Assembly: GCA_026387455.1 (NCBI GenBank) | Contig: JAPLLR010000030.1 | Span: 1 to 60,931, forward strand | Source of the DNA: Candidatus Omnitrophota bacterium | GTDB lineage: Bacteria > Omnitrophota > Gorgyraeia > Gygaellales > Profunditerraquicolaceae | Length of the DNA stretch: 60,931 bases | Direction: 5' to 3' | Program-made: the position numbers and the translations under genes | Part shown: piece after piece, positions 35,085 to 44,339 of the stretch | How the letters are laid out: each line of letters opens with the position of its first letter | Position numbering within the stretch: the first letter of the stretch is position 1 | Notes under the pieces: model-generated | The model's database searches: none | What the model was told of the DNA's origin: nothing | The model's input: the letters and a program-made list of their open reading frames with translations, nothing else

Positions 35085-36371
35085 ATGATATTAGCCTTAA
35101 TAACATTATCTTTCCTCATTGGCTTTGCCTGTGGCGTCTTGCTTATCCTTAAAAAAAAGCCCAAGGCTCCAACAGATATAGAATCCTCCCTCAAACGCGC
35201 AGTGATCATCCCTCAGGCTTTACCTCCTAAGCCTTCTGAAACCGAGATTATACAGAAAGAGCGCGCTACGACTATGGAAAAAAAGATCCTCTACGAAGAG
35301 GAGCTTTCTTTAATTTTTAAGATGGGGCGTGATATCTTCACCAACGTAACCCACGAAAATATTGCCAAGAGCATCGCGGAGAGCGCTAATAAAATGGTCA
35401 ACGCTCAGATCTGCACCGTACTCCTGCAGGACAGAAGAAGCGGCATTCTGGTCCCGTTCTATAGCCACGGGGTAAAAGAAAAAATAGTCGCCGCCATGCG
35501 TTACAGGTTAGGAGAGAGTATTTCCGGCTGGGTTGCACTGAACAATAAAATACTAGTCGAGAACAACATCGAAAAAAGCCTCTGGTTAAAAGGGCAAAAT
35601 AAGGGTGAGTATTTCCAAAACAACCTTTTAAGCATACCCTTATCCACAAAAGATCATGTCGTAGGTGTCTTAAACCTGAGCAATAAAAAATCCGGTGAGC
35701 CGTTTACCGAGGAAAATATTGATTTTTTGAAAGGGCTAGTCACTGAGGCATCCATTGCCTTGCAAAACGCCAGCCTTTATGAACAGCTTCAGGAAAGCTA
35801 CCTTGAGTCCATATCAGCACTTGCCTTTGCGCTGGATGCCCGCGACGCCTATACAAAACAGCATTCGGAAAACGTCACCCGCTACGCCGTAGCCATCGCC
35901 GAAGAGATGAACCTTAAACATTTTCAGGTCGAGCAGATCCGCAAAGCCGGGATGCTGCATGATATAGGCAAAATAGGGATACGCGACGGAGTGCTTCTTA
36001 AACCCATTCGGCTAAGCGACACGGAATATAACGTCATAAAACAGCACGCCCTGAAAGGCGAGGCCATAGTCAACGCCCTGCCTTTCTTAAAAGAAGAGGC
36101 AAAGCTGATCAAGCACCACCATGAAAAATACGACGGGACAGGCTACCCTGACGGGTTGATCGGCCAGGCTATAGAGCTTGGCGCACGCATACTGGCCGTA
36201 GCTGATTCTCTGGACGCCATGATCTCAGACAGAGTTTACCGTAAAGCCCTAGGATTAAATTTTGCCTGCGAAGAGCTTAAAATTCAAAGCGGCAAACAGT
36301 TTGACCCGGAAGTAGTCAACGCGTTCCTGCGGCTGACCGAGAAAAATCCCGCTTTTTTTGCCTCAAAATAA
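35085..36371 (+). CDS. Membrane-anchored GAF / HD-GYP phosphodiesterase
   Basis: This 428-aa protein has an N-terminal membrane helix (about 2-22), a linker, a GAF sensory domain (about 85-230) and an HD-GYP domain (about 245-425). The HD pair is in MLHDIGKIG (about residue 291). HHHEKYDGTGYPDGL supplies the H-H and GYP-type motifs. RILAVADSLDAMISDR and FDPEVVNAF are typical. HD-GYP proteins hydrolyse cyclic di-GMP; the GAF ligand is unknown. With the PilZ protein at 12652, it points to c-di-GMP signalling. It appears leaderless and stands alone. Confidence 0.88.
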   Translation: MILALITLSFLIGFACGVLLILKKKPKAPTDIESSLKRAVIIPQALPPKPSETEIIQKERATTMEKKILYEEELSLIFKMGRDIFTNVTHENIAKSIAESANKMVNAQICTVLLQDRRSGILVPFYSHGVKEKIVAAMRYRLGESISGWVALNNKILVENNIEKSLWLKGQNKGEYFQNNLLSIPLSTKDHVVGVLNLSNKKSGEPFTEENIDFLKGLVTEASIALQNASLYEQLQESYLESISALAFALDARDAYTKQHSENVTRYAVAIAEEMNLKHFQVEQIRKAGMLHDIGKIGIRDGVLLKPIRLSDTEYNVIKQHALKGEAIVNALPFLKEEAKLIKHHHEKYDGTGYPDGLIGQAIELGARILAVADSLDAMISDRVYRKALGLNFACEELKIQSGKQFDPEVVNAFLRLTEKNPAFFASK

Positions 36372-36374
36372 GTA

Positions 36375-36403
36375 TTGACAACCGTTAAACTATAGTGTAA
36401 AAT
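36375..36403 (+). promoter_or_regulatory. guaB promoter
   Basis: TTGACA (36375-36380), a 17-base spacer and TAAAAT (36398-36403). The start near 36410 gives an unusually long leader of about 130 bases before the guaB ATG at 36539. Confidence 0.75.
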
Positions 36404-36409
36404 TCACAC

Positions 36410-36538
36410 ATTCCTCTCAGAAAAAAATCTCATTAAAAAAATTAGAGGTAAACGCGTAACTAGCCTTATAACAATAACTTACATAATTATTAATCTAATT
36501 TCCGACCAGTTAAATCGGAGAAATTGAGGAGCTAATCA
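36410..36538 (+). promoter_or_regulatory. Long A/T-rich guaB leader with two hairpins
   Basis: The leader can form CCTCT/AGAGG (36413-36417 with 36444-36448, A-rich loop) and a hairpin TTTCCGA/TCGGA(g)AAA (36499-36505 with 36515-36523) just before the GAGGAG ribosome-binding site (36526-36531). No purine riboswitch core is recognisable, and there is no terminator. Control at translation initiation is possible; this is a weak inference. Confidence 0.35.
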
Positions 36539-37699
36539 ATGGCAGAGTGGATAGGTATCGGCAGACGCGCCCGCAGATGTTACGGTTTCGATGAAATCGC
36601 CCTTGCGCCCGGCACACAGACAACCAACCCTAATGAAGTAGATTGTTCCTTTGCCATAGACGGAAAAAGATTCAAAGTCCCTATCGTTGCCGCAGCCATG
36701 GACGGCGTGGTGGATGTTGTTTTCGCTTCCGAAATGTCTAAATTAGGCGGTATTGCCGTGCTTAATCTTGACGGAGTGCAGACCCGCTACGAAAATCCCG
36801 CTGAAGTCTTGGAACAGATCTCCAAAGCCTCACCAGAAAAAGCCACCCAGCTGATGCAGTCGATTTACACTACACCCATCAAAGACAAGCTAGTCTCAAA
36901 AAGAGTGGCGGAACTGAAGAAAAAAAAAGCCACCGCGGTAGTCAGCTGTATCCCGGCGCACGCGAATAAATTCGCCAAGCTTGCAATAGCTGCCGGAGCA
37001 GATATGTTCGTAGTGCAATCAACCGTAACCTCCACCAAGCACATCACCAAAGAATATAAGAGCCTGGACCTGACCAAATTCTGCAAATCCGTGAAGATCC
37101 CGGTCATATTCGGAAATTGCGTGACCTATGAAACGACTCTGGCGCTAATGGAAACCGGAGCAGCCGCGCTGCTTATCGGCGTAGGACCGGGAGCCGCCTG
37201 CACCACCCGCGGAGTGTTAGGAATAGGCGTTCCTCAAGTAACTGCCACCGTTGATGCCGCTGCCGCGCGCGATTTTTATTTCAAGAGATCCGGAAAATAC
37301 GTGCCTATCATCACCGACGGCGGCATGAATCGCGGCGGAGATATCTGCAAAGCCTTTGCCTGCGGAGCTGACGCGGTAATGATCGGCTCAAGCTTTGCCC
37401 GCGCCAAAGAAGCGCCCGGTCGAGGATACCACTGGGGCATGGCCACATCACACGTGAATCTCCCCAGAGGTACCCGCATCTACGTAGGCACCACCGGATT
37501 ACTAAAAGAGATCCTGTTCGGGCCTGCCAATGTAGATGACGGCTCACAGAACCTTATCGGAGCATTAAAGACTTCCATGGGTACGCTTGGCGTATCCAAT
37601 ATCAAACAGATGCGCGATGTAGAAGTGATCATCGCGCCTTCGATCCAGACCGAAGGAAAGATCTTCCAGGTCGGACAGAGAGTGGGGATGGGCAAATGA
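36539..37699 (+). CDS. guaB: GuaB3-type IMP dehydrogenase family protein (no CBS domains)
   Basis: This 386-aa protein has the IMPDH/GMP-reductase barrel with the catalytic loop [15 protein letters not shown] (Cys at about residue 221), [27 protein letters not shown] and a late loop [12 protein letters not shown]. It lacks the Bateman (CBS) pair found between barrel strands in normal IMPDH (about 490 aa). This is the GuaB3 type known from actinobacteria and cyanobacteria. Its stop overlaps guaA, so IMP to XMP in GMP synthesis is the natural role. The family boundary with GMP reductase is not sharp. Confidence 0.88.
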   Translation: MAEWIGIGRRARRCYGFDEIALAPGTQTTNPNEVDCSFAIDGKRFKVPIVAAAMDGVVDVVFASEMSKLGGIAVLNLDGVQTRYENPAEVLEQISKASPEKATQLMQSIYTTPIKDKLVSKRVAELKKKKATAVVSCIPAHANKFAKLAIAAGADMFVVQSTVTSTKHITKEYKSLDLTKFCKSVKIPVIFGNCVTYETTLALMETGAAALLIGVGPGAACTTRGVLGIGVPQVTATVDAAAARDFYFKRSGKYVPIITDGGMNRGGDICKAFACGADAVMIGSSFARAKEAPGRGYHWGMATSHVNLPRGTRIYVGTTGLLKEILFGPANVDDGSQNLIGALKTSMGTLGVSNIKQMRDVEVIIAPSIQTEGKIFQVGQRVGMGK

Positions 37700-39237
37700 C
37701 CAGACAAACGGTTTTGATCCTGGATTTCGGTTCACAGTACACTCAGCTGATCGCAAGGCGCGTCAGAGAAAACAAGGTCTTCTCCAAGATCATCCCCTAC
37801 AACACGCCTGCAAAAGAAATCGCCGCCATGGCTCCCAAAGGACTGATCCTTTCCGGAGGCCCGGCATCCGTAAATGAGAAGAAGAGCCCTGTTCCTGATA
37901 AAGGCATTTTTAAATTAGGCATCCCGATACTTGGCATCTGCTACGGCATGCAGGTGATGGCTGAGGTGCTGGGAGGAAGAGTAAAACACACTAAAGTTCG
38001 CGAATTCGGAAAAACCGAATTATTCATAGACGACAACGCTAACCTTTTTATGCGCCTACCGGGAAACTTCACCTGCTGGGCAAGCCATGGCGACCATGTG
38101 ATCAAGGTACCGCCGGGATTCCATACCAGCGCGCACACCATGAACGCACCGCTGGCAGCCATGTCAAACTCCAAGAAGAAACTATTTGGAGTACAGTTTC
38201 ACCCTGAGGTCACCCATACCGAAAAAGGCTCCCAGATCTTAGGAAACTTTCTCTTTAAAATCTGCGGGTGTCTTGCCCGCTGGACCATGGAGTCATTTAT
38301 AAAAGAAGCTGTTGACAACATCAAAAAAACCGTAGGAAAAGACAAGGTTGTGCTGGGCTTAAGCGGCGGAGTGGATTCATCGGTAGTAGCCATTCTCCTA
38401 CACAGAGCCATCGGAAGGAATTCCCGTTGTATCTTTATCGATAACGGGCTGCTGCGTAAAGATGAGCCTCAACAGATAGAGAAAATCTTCAAAAGCATGT
38501 ACCACCTTAATCTAGATTACAAAGAAGGCAGCAAACGATTCCTCACCAGACTTAAAGGTATAACCGAGCCGGAAGAAAAAAGAAATATCATTGGAGATGA
38601 GTTTGTAAAAATGTTCGAAGAGGAAGCTGATAAAGTCAAAAGCGCCAAATACTTGGCCCAGGGTACACTTTACCCTGACGTCATCGAATCTATCTCGGTT
38701 ACCGGAGCTCCTTCAAGCCGCATCAAGAGCCACCACAATGTCGGCGGCCTGCCAAAACACATGAAATTAAAGCTTGTCGAGCCATTGCGCGACCTATTCA
38801 AAGACGAAGTCCGGCTTATCGGTAAAGAATTAGGCCTGCCAGATTCCATCATCTACCGTCAGCCGTTCCCGGGCCCGGGCCTGGCTATCCGCATAATAGG
38901 AGAAGTCACCAAAGAACGCCTTGATCTTTTACGCGAGGTAGACCGCAGGGTAATGGATGAGATCTGCTCTGCCGGACTTTACGAAAAAGTCTGGCAGTCA
39001 TTCGCCGTGCTTCTGCCCTTTAAGACCGTCGGAGTCATGGGCGATGAGCGCACCTACGAGAACGTTGTGGCCTTGCGCTGTGTTGAAAGCTTCGATGGCA
39101 TGACCGCTGACTGGACAAAGCTTCCTTACGAAGTCCTTGAAAAAATCTCCAATCGCATCATCAACGAAGTAAAAGGCGTAAACCGCGTTGTTTACGATAT
39201 CAGCTCCAAGCCTCCCGCGACCATTGAGTGGGAATGA
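37696..39237 (+). CDS. guaA: GMP synthase (glutamine-hydrolysing)
   Basis: This 513-aa enzyme converts XMP to GMP. The class I glutamine amidotransferase domain (about 1-195) has the nucleophile Cys in GICYGMQ (about residue 81) and the catalytic HPE in [12 protein letters not shown]. The ATP-pyrophosphatase domain has the PP-loop LSGGVDSSV (about 220-228). The C-terminal dimerisation domain ends with the conserved KPPATIEWE. It overlaps the GuaB3 gene by four bases. Confidence 0.98.
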   Translation: MTRQTVLILDFGSQYTQLIARRVRENKVFSKIIPYNTPAKEIAAMAPKGLILSGGPASVNEKKSPVPDKGIFKLGIPILGICYGMQVMAEVLGGRVKHTKVREFGKTELFIDDNANLFMRLPGNFTCWASHGDHVIKVPPGFHTSAHTMNAPLAAMSNSKKKLFGVQFHPEVTHTEKGSQILGNFLFKICGCLARWTMESFIKEAVDNIKKTVGKDKVVLGLSGGVDSSVVAILLHRAIGRNSRCIFIDNGLLRKDEPQQIEKIFKSMYHLNLDYKEGSKRFLTRLKGITEPEEKRNIIGDEFVKMFEEEADKVKSAKYLAQGTLYPDVIESISVTGAPSSRIKSHHNVGGLPKHMKLKLVEPLRDLFKDEVRLIGKELGLPDSIIYRQPFPGPGLAIRIIGEVTKERLDLLREVDRRVMDEICSAGLYEKVWQSFAVLLPFKTVGVMGDERTYENVVALRCVESFDGMTADWTKLPYEVLEKISNRIINEVKGVNRVVYDISSKPPATIEWE

Positions 39238-39278
39238 TTTAACGCTTACTCCATTGACGCGGTAACTTTCCGTAAGAT

Positions 39279-42200
39279 ATGCCTCATTCCGAGTTCATCC
39301 ACCTGCACCTGCACACGCAGTTCAGCCTCCTTGACGGCGCATGCCGCATCCCTGAACTCCTAAAACTTGCCGCAGAATACAAAATGCATTCCCTGGCCAT
39401 CACCGACCACGGAAACATGTTCGGAGCCATAGATTTCTATGTCGAGGCTCAGAAAGCCGGGATAAAGCCTATCGTAGGCTGTGAAGTGTATGTCGCCCCC
39501 AACAGCCGGCTGGATAAGACCGCTTGCGGCATAGCTGATGCATCCTACCACCTGATACTCCTTGCCCGCGACGAGACCGGCTACCAGAACCTGATGAAGC
39601 TTGTCTCCATAGGCTACCTCGAAGGTTTTTATTACCGCCCCAGAATTGATAAAGAGATCCTTGCCCAACACTCAAAAGGCCTGATCGCACTAAGCGCCTG
39701 CCTCAAAGGCGAAGTTCCTGTGCTGCTGCAGCAAAACCGCTTTAACGACGCCCTAAAAATGGCGGACACCTACGCAACAATCATGGGCAAAGGCAATTAC
39801 TACCTTGAGATCCAGGAAAACGGGATCCCCGAACAAAAGGCCGTTAACTCCGGTTTGATCAAATTATCCAAAGAGCTGAATCTCGGGCTGGTGGCTACCA
39901 ACGACGTGCATTATCTTGCCAAAGCCAATGCTTTAAGCCATGAGGCCTTGCTATGCATCCAGACCCAAAGCACCCTGGATGATCCCAACCGCATGCGCTT
40001 TCCGACCGAGGAATTCTATTTCAAATCTCCGCAGGAAATGAAAAAACTTTTTGCAGAAGTTCCAGAGGCGATCAGCAATACCTTAGAGATCGCCGGAAGG
40101 TGCAACCTGGAGTTGGATTTCACAAAAGTGCACCTGCCTAAATACGAACCTCCGGTGGGAATCAGCAAAGAGGAATACTTAGAGGAGCTGTGTGAAGAAA
40201 GCCTCAAAAAGAAATTCTCGCAAATCTCAACCGAAATTCGCGAACGCCTGGATCATGAACTCAAAATCATCAAGGATATGGGCTTTGTCAGCTATTTCCT
40301 CATCGTCTGGGACTTTATCCATTACGCAAAGAGCCAGTTTATCCCCGTAGGCCCGGGCCGCGGCTCCGCCGCCGGAAGCTTAGTCAGCTACCTATTGGGA
40401 ATCACCGACCTTAACCCCTTGAAATACGGGCTGCTTTTTGAGCGCTTCCTTAACCCTGAGCGCATGGGCCTGCCGGATATCGATATCGACTTCTGCTACG
40501 AAAGAAGGCAGGAGGTCATCGATTACGTAACCAAGAAATACGGGCAGGAAAATGTCGCCCAGATCATCACTTTCGGAACCATGCAGGCGCGGGCAGTAAT
40601 ACGCGACGTAGGCAGGGTAATGGGTGTGGCTTACGCGGAAGTGGACCGCATCGCCAAGATGATCCCCGCAGAACCCAACACCACGCTCAAAAGCTCGCTG
40701 GAAAGCGAGTCCGAATTAAACAACCTTTATAAAAACGACGCCCAGGTAAAAAAACTTATCGACACCGGTTTGATCCTTGAAGGGCTAAACCGCCATGCCT
40801 CGGTGCACGCTGCCGGAGTAGTCATCGCGGATAAACCTTTAAACAATTACAGCCCGCTCTTTAAAACCGCAGACAATCAGATCACTACCGGATTCAGCAT
40901 GGGCACCCTTGAAAAAATCGGTCTTTTGAAAGTGGATTTTCTGGGCCTGCGCACTCTTACCGTCATCAGCGAAACGGTAAAACTGATAAAAAAAACTCAA
41001 GGCATAGACTTAGACATTAACAATCTGACCCTGGACGATTTGCCCACATATAAGCTCCTGGCTCAAGCCCAGACCATGGGCATATTCCAAATTGAAAGCT
41101 CGGGAATGCGCGACCTACTGAAAAAACTTGAGCCGGAAAGATTCGAGGACCTGATCGCTTTGTTGGCTTTATACCGTCCCGGCCCTATCGGCTCAGGAAT
41201 GCTTGACGATTTTATGAAACGTAAGCACGGCCAGGCTCCCATAAAATATGAGCATCCGCTGCTTGAGCCCATACTCAAAGAAACTTACGGGATCATGGTC
41301 TATCAGGAACAAATCATGCAGATCGCCTCCAGCCTGGCGGGTTTTAGCCTGGCTCAGGCGGATATTCTACGTAAAGCCATGGGCAAAAAAATCCCTGCGG
41401 TAATGGAGAAACAACGGTCAAATTTTATCTCTGGCTGCACCAAAAACGGGATAAAAGAAGGACTGGCCAGCAAAATATTCGATCTGATAGATTATTTCTC
41501 CGGATACGGCTTCAATAAATCGCACTCCACCGCCTATGCGCTGATCTCTTACCGCACCGCTTATCTAAAAGCAAATTATCCGGTTGAGTTCATGACCGCG
41601 CTGCTCACTTCTGAGCGCGACAATACCGATAAAATCGTGGAATATGTAAACGAAACGGAAAAGATGGGTTTGATAGTTCAACCGCCGGACATCAACGAAA
41701 GCGATGTGCTGTTTAAAATCGTGGACCCCAAGACCATCAGGTTCGGATTGCTGGCAGTCAAAAACGTCGGAGCCGGTGCCGCAGAATCCATAGTTGCCGG
41801 GCGAAACATCGCGAAATTCACTTCCCTTGAAGACCTTTGCTCGCGCGTTGACCTGCGCTTAGCTAATAAAAAAGTCCTGGAAGCCCTGATCAAATGCGGT
41901 GCCATGGACAGCTTCCACTTGCCCAGGGCGATGATGTTCGCAGGGCTTGGCACCATGCTGGAAGGCGCAGCGCGCACCCAGAAAGATAAAGCCAAGGGGC
42001 AGTTATCTTTTTTCGATACAGGCTTCTCGGAAAACGGCAACGGCTTAAAGAGTCCGGACAAAAGCCTTCCTTATATAAAAGAGTGGCCGGAGCCGCAGCT
42101 TCTGGCCTTTGAAAAAGAGATGATCGGCTTCTACATCACCGGGCATCCGCTGGCGCGCTACGCCAAGCAACTGAAACGCTTTACCTCCACATCCATCAGT

Positions 42201-42719
42201 AATCTGCACACCCATAAGGACGAAGACGAAATCAAGCTGGTCGGCCTGATCGCTAAGATCAAACAAACCGTGACCCGTGCAAAGCAGGAAAAGATGGCGA
42301 TACTAAAACTGGAAGACCTTGACGGAGTAGTAGAAGCGCTGGTTTTTCCGCGCTCATTCCAGAAAATATCATGCTTCATCTTGCCCAACACCGTAGTCCT
42401 AGTCAGTGGCACGCTTGACCTTAAAGAGGATACCCCCAAGATCATCATCAACGACATGATGCCAGTAGATGAAGTTTATAAGTTGATTTCCGGAGTCAAA
42501 ATCAACCTTTCCGGAGTACGTGAGAATGTTTTTGACAGCCTGAAAGAGATCTTGTCCGCATCCCGCGGGAATGTCCCCATTTACCTGCATCTGGACACCC
42601 CTACAAAATCCAAAATCCAGGTCATTGTAGGCGACAACCTATACGTCCAACCCTCAGAAAAACTTATCCAGGATATTGAAGGCCTCCTAGGAGAAGAAAG
42701 ATTATCCCTGGTATTATAA
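39279..42719 (+). CDS. dnaE: DNA polymerase III alpha subunit
   Basis: This 1146-aa chromosomal replicase catalytic subunit has an N-terminal PHP domain (HLHLHTQFSLLDGA, AITDHGNMFGA), with most PHP metal ligands kept. The C-family polymerase active site contains PGRGSAAGSLVSYLLGI and the catalytic Asp pair in PDIDIDF (about residue 405). A helix-hairpin-helix and an OB-fold (about 985-1070) follow. The size is that of DnaE1 rather than the shorter DnaE2. The 41-base gap after guaA has no clear ribosome-binding site. Confidence 0.97.
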   Translation: MPHSEFIHLHLHTQFSLLDGACRIPELLKLAAEYKMHSLAITDHGNMFGAIDFYVEAQKAGIKPIVGCEVYVAPNSRLDKTACGIADASYHLILLARDETGYQNLMKLVSIGYLEGFYYRPRIDKEILAQHSKGLIALSACLKGEVPVLLQQNRFNDALKMADTYATIMGKGNYYLEIQENGIPEQKAVNSGLIKLSKELNLGLVATNDVHYLAKANALSHEALLCIQTQSTLDDPNRMRFPTEEFYFKSPQEMKKLFAEVPEAISNTLEIAGRCNLELDFTKVHLPKYEPPVGISKEEYLEELCEESLKKKFSQISTEIRERLDHELKIIKDMGFVSYFLIVWDFIHYAKSQFIPVGPGRGSAAGSLVSYLLGITDLNPLKYGLLFERFLNPERMGLPDIDIDFCYERRQEVIDYVTKKYGQENVAQIITFGTMQARAVIRDVGRVMGVAYAEVDRIAKMIPAEPNTTLKSSLESESELNNLYKNDAQVKKLIDTGLILEGLNRHASVHAAGVVIADKPLNNYSPLFKTADNQITTGFSMGTLEKIGLLKVDFLGLRTLTVISETVKLIKKTQGIDLDINNLTLDDLPTYKLLAQAQTMGIFQIESSGMRDLLKKLEPERFEDLIALLALYRPGPIGSGMLDDFMKRKHGQAPIKYEHPLLEPILKETYGIMVYQEQIMQIASSLAGFSLAQADILRKAMGKKIPAVMEKQRSNFISGCTKNGIKEGLASKIFDLIDYFSGYGFNKSHSTAYALISYRTAYLKANYPVEFMTALLTSERDNTDKIVEYVNETEKMGLIVQPPDINESDVLFKIVDPKTIRFGLLAVKNVGAGAAESIVAGRNIAKFTSLEDLCSRVDLRLANKKVLEALIKCGAMDSFHLPRAMMFAGLGTMLEGAARTQKDKAKGQLSFFDTGFSENGNGLKSPDKSLPYIKEWPEPQLLAFEKEMIGFYITGHPLARYAKQLKRFTSTSISNLHTHKDEDEIKLVGLIAKIKQTVTRAKQEKMAILKLEDLDGVVEALVFPRSFQKISCFILPNTVVLVSGTLDLKEDTPKIIINDMMPVDEVYKLISGVKINLSGVRENVFDSLKEILSASRGNVPIYLHLDTPTKSKIQVIVGDNLYVQPSEKLIQDIEGLLGEERLSLVL

Positions 42720-42720
42720 T

Positions 42721-42758
42721 AAAAGCTTGACATCCTAAGCTTTTGGAGCTATTATACT
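42721..42758 (+). promoter_or_regulatory. Promoter of the HU gene overlapping an AAAAGCTT palindrome
   Basis: TTGACA (42727-42732) and TATACT (42753-42758) are 20 bases apart, somewhat long. The -35 lies inside an 8-bp inverted repeat AAAAGCTT (42721-42728) / AAGCTTTT (42737-42744). The palindrome may be an operator, or it may form the 3' hairpin of dnaE mRNA with its TTTT tail. Confidence 0.45.
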
Positions 42759-42798
42759 TAGCAATAGGCTTGCTTTACGGCAGGCAGAGAGGCCAAAT

Positions 42799-43071
42799 AT
42801 GACCAAAAAAGATATCGTCTTAAAAGTCTCTGATCAAACCGGAATAAAACAGATCGACGTCAAAAAAATCGTCCAAAAAACTTTTGACTGCATCGTAGAA
42901 GCCCTTGTCAGGGGAGAAAAGATAGAATTACGAAATTTCGGAGTCTTTAAGGTCAAGCAAAGGAAAAGCCGCACAGGCAGAAACCCGCGCACCAATCAAG
43001 TAATACCTGTCCCTCCCAGGAAAGTCGTGATCTTTAAATCCGGCTTGGCAATGAAACAACAGATTAGATAA
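42799..43071 (+). CDS. hup: HU/IHF-family DNA-binding protein
   Basis: This 90-aa nucleoid protein is full length. It starts TKKDIVLKVSDQTGIKQ. The DNA-binding arm is RKSRTGRNPRTNQVIPVPPRKVV (about 54-77), with the Pro that intercalates into bent DNA in NPRT. The central KIELRNFGVF is typical of HU/IHF. A 79-base intergenic region with its own promoter precedes it. Autoregulation is plausible. Confidence 0.96.
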   Translation: MTKKDIVLKVSDQTGIKQIDVKKIVQKTFDCIVEALVRGEKIELRNFGVFKVKQRKSRTGRNPRTNQVIPVPPRKVVIFKSGLAMKQQIR

Positions 43072-43100
43072 ATTCTCTGACCTCTCCCAATCCCAAATTT

Positions 43101-44339
43101 ATGTACAAAAGAGTAGCTGGTACCAAAGATATTTTGCCGCAGGAAATTGCTTTGTGGCAAAGAATAGAAGACACCGCACGCCGTATATTCTCGCTCTATA
43201 ATTACAAAGAATGCCGCCCGCCGCTCATCGAAGAACTCTCGCTTTTTAACCGCTCTTTAGGCGAAGGCACAGAAATCGTGCAAAAGCAGATGTTTGTCAT
43301 TCATAATAAGGATGAGTCTTACGCCTTAAGGCCGGAAGGCACCGCTTCAATAGTACGCTGCTACATCGAGAATAACCTGGATAAAATCTCCGGATTCCAA
43401 AAGCTTTTTTATATCGGCCCCATGTTCAGGCTTGAGCGGCCACAAAAAGGAAGACTGCGCCAGTTTCACCACATCGGCTGCGAAGTCATCGGCTCCCGAG
43501 AAGCGTCATTAGACGTAGAGATACTCGCGCTTGCCGATAAACTTCTCAAGGATTTTGGCATTGAAGGATATGAAATAAAACTAAACAGCCTGGGATGTTT
43601 GGAAGACAAATTTAAATTAAGCGATTTTTTGCGCAAAGAGTTAAAGAGCAAGATATCCGGACTATGCGCTGACTGTCAAAGAAGATTCGACGGCAATATT
43701 CTAAGGATCCTTGACTGCAAGGTCGACGCCTGCCGGGAAGCGGTAAAAAATATCAGTCTTCATGACCAGCATTTATGCGCTGATTGCAAAACCCACTTTA
43801 GTAGGGTACGCGTTGGGCTGGACACCCTAAAGATCAAATACGCGCTTACCCCGCTTTTAGTGCGCGGCCTGGATTATTACACGGGGACAGTCTTTGAAAT
43901 AACCCATCCGGATTTAGGATCTCAGGACTCCATAGGCGCCGGAGGCAGATATAACAATCTGGTCAAAGAACTGGGCGGACCGGATGTCGGGGCTATCGGA
44001 TTCGCATTCGGAGTAGAAAGACTTCTTCTGACTATTAAGCCAAAAGAAGAAACAACGACAAAGAATCTTACCTTTATAATCACTCTTGGTGAAAAAGCCA
44101 AAAGCTACGGGATCAAGCTGCTCAACGAACTACGCTCTCAAGGGATTACCGCGGACACTGACTATGAAGGAAAGTCCCTGAAGGGCGCCATGCGCACGGC
44201 AAACGACTTAAACGCTAAATTTGCCCTGATCATCGGAGAAGACGAGCTCAACAATGGCTCGGTTACTATAAAAAATATGGTGACAAGCGAGCAAAAAGAA
44301 GTAAAATCAGATGACCTTAAAAGGGAGTTAATTTGCTAA
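43101..44339 (+). CDS. hisS: Histidyl-tRNA synthetase
   Basis: This 412-aa class II synthetase has motif 1 around PPLIEELSLF, motif 2 with GPMFRLERPQKGRLRQFHHIGCE, the HisRS-specific GLDYYTGTVFEI and motif 3 GAIGFAFGVERLLL. The C-terminal anticodon-binding domain covers about 325-412. It overlaps aspS by seven bases. hisS-aspS adjacency is common in bacteria. Confidence 0.97.
   Translation: MYKRVAGTKDILPQEIALWQRIEDTARRIFSLYNYKECRPPLIEELSLFNRSLGEGTEIVQKQMFVIHNKDESYALRPEGTASIVRCYIENNLDKISGFQKLFYIGPMFRLERPQKGRLRQFHHIGCEVIGSREASLDVEILALADKLLKDFGIEGYEIKLNSLGCLEDKFKLSDFLRKELKSKISGLCADCQRRFDGNILRILDCKVDACREAVKNISLHDQHLCADCKTHFSRVRVGLDTLKIKYALTPLLVRGLDYYTGTVFEITHPDLGSQDSIGAGGRYNNLVKELGGPDVGAIGFAFGVERLLLTIKPKEETTTKNLTFIITLGEKAKSYGIKLLNELRSQGITADTDYEGKSLKGAMRTANDLNAKFALIIGEDELNNGSVTIKNMVTSEQKEVKSDDLKRELIC

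Noticed and set aside
36410-36538. Purine riboswitch in the guaB leader
   Set aside because: No three-way junction with the characteristic loop and junction bases can be found; only two simple hairpins form.
39254-39282. Promoter TTGACG directly before dnaE
   Set aside because: The matching -10 would overlap the dnaE ATG, so transcription would start inside the gene. dnaE is more likely read from guaB-guaA or from an unseen site.
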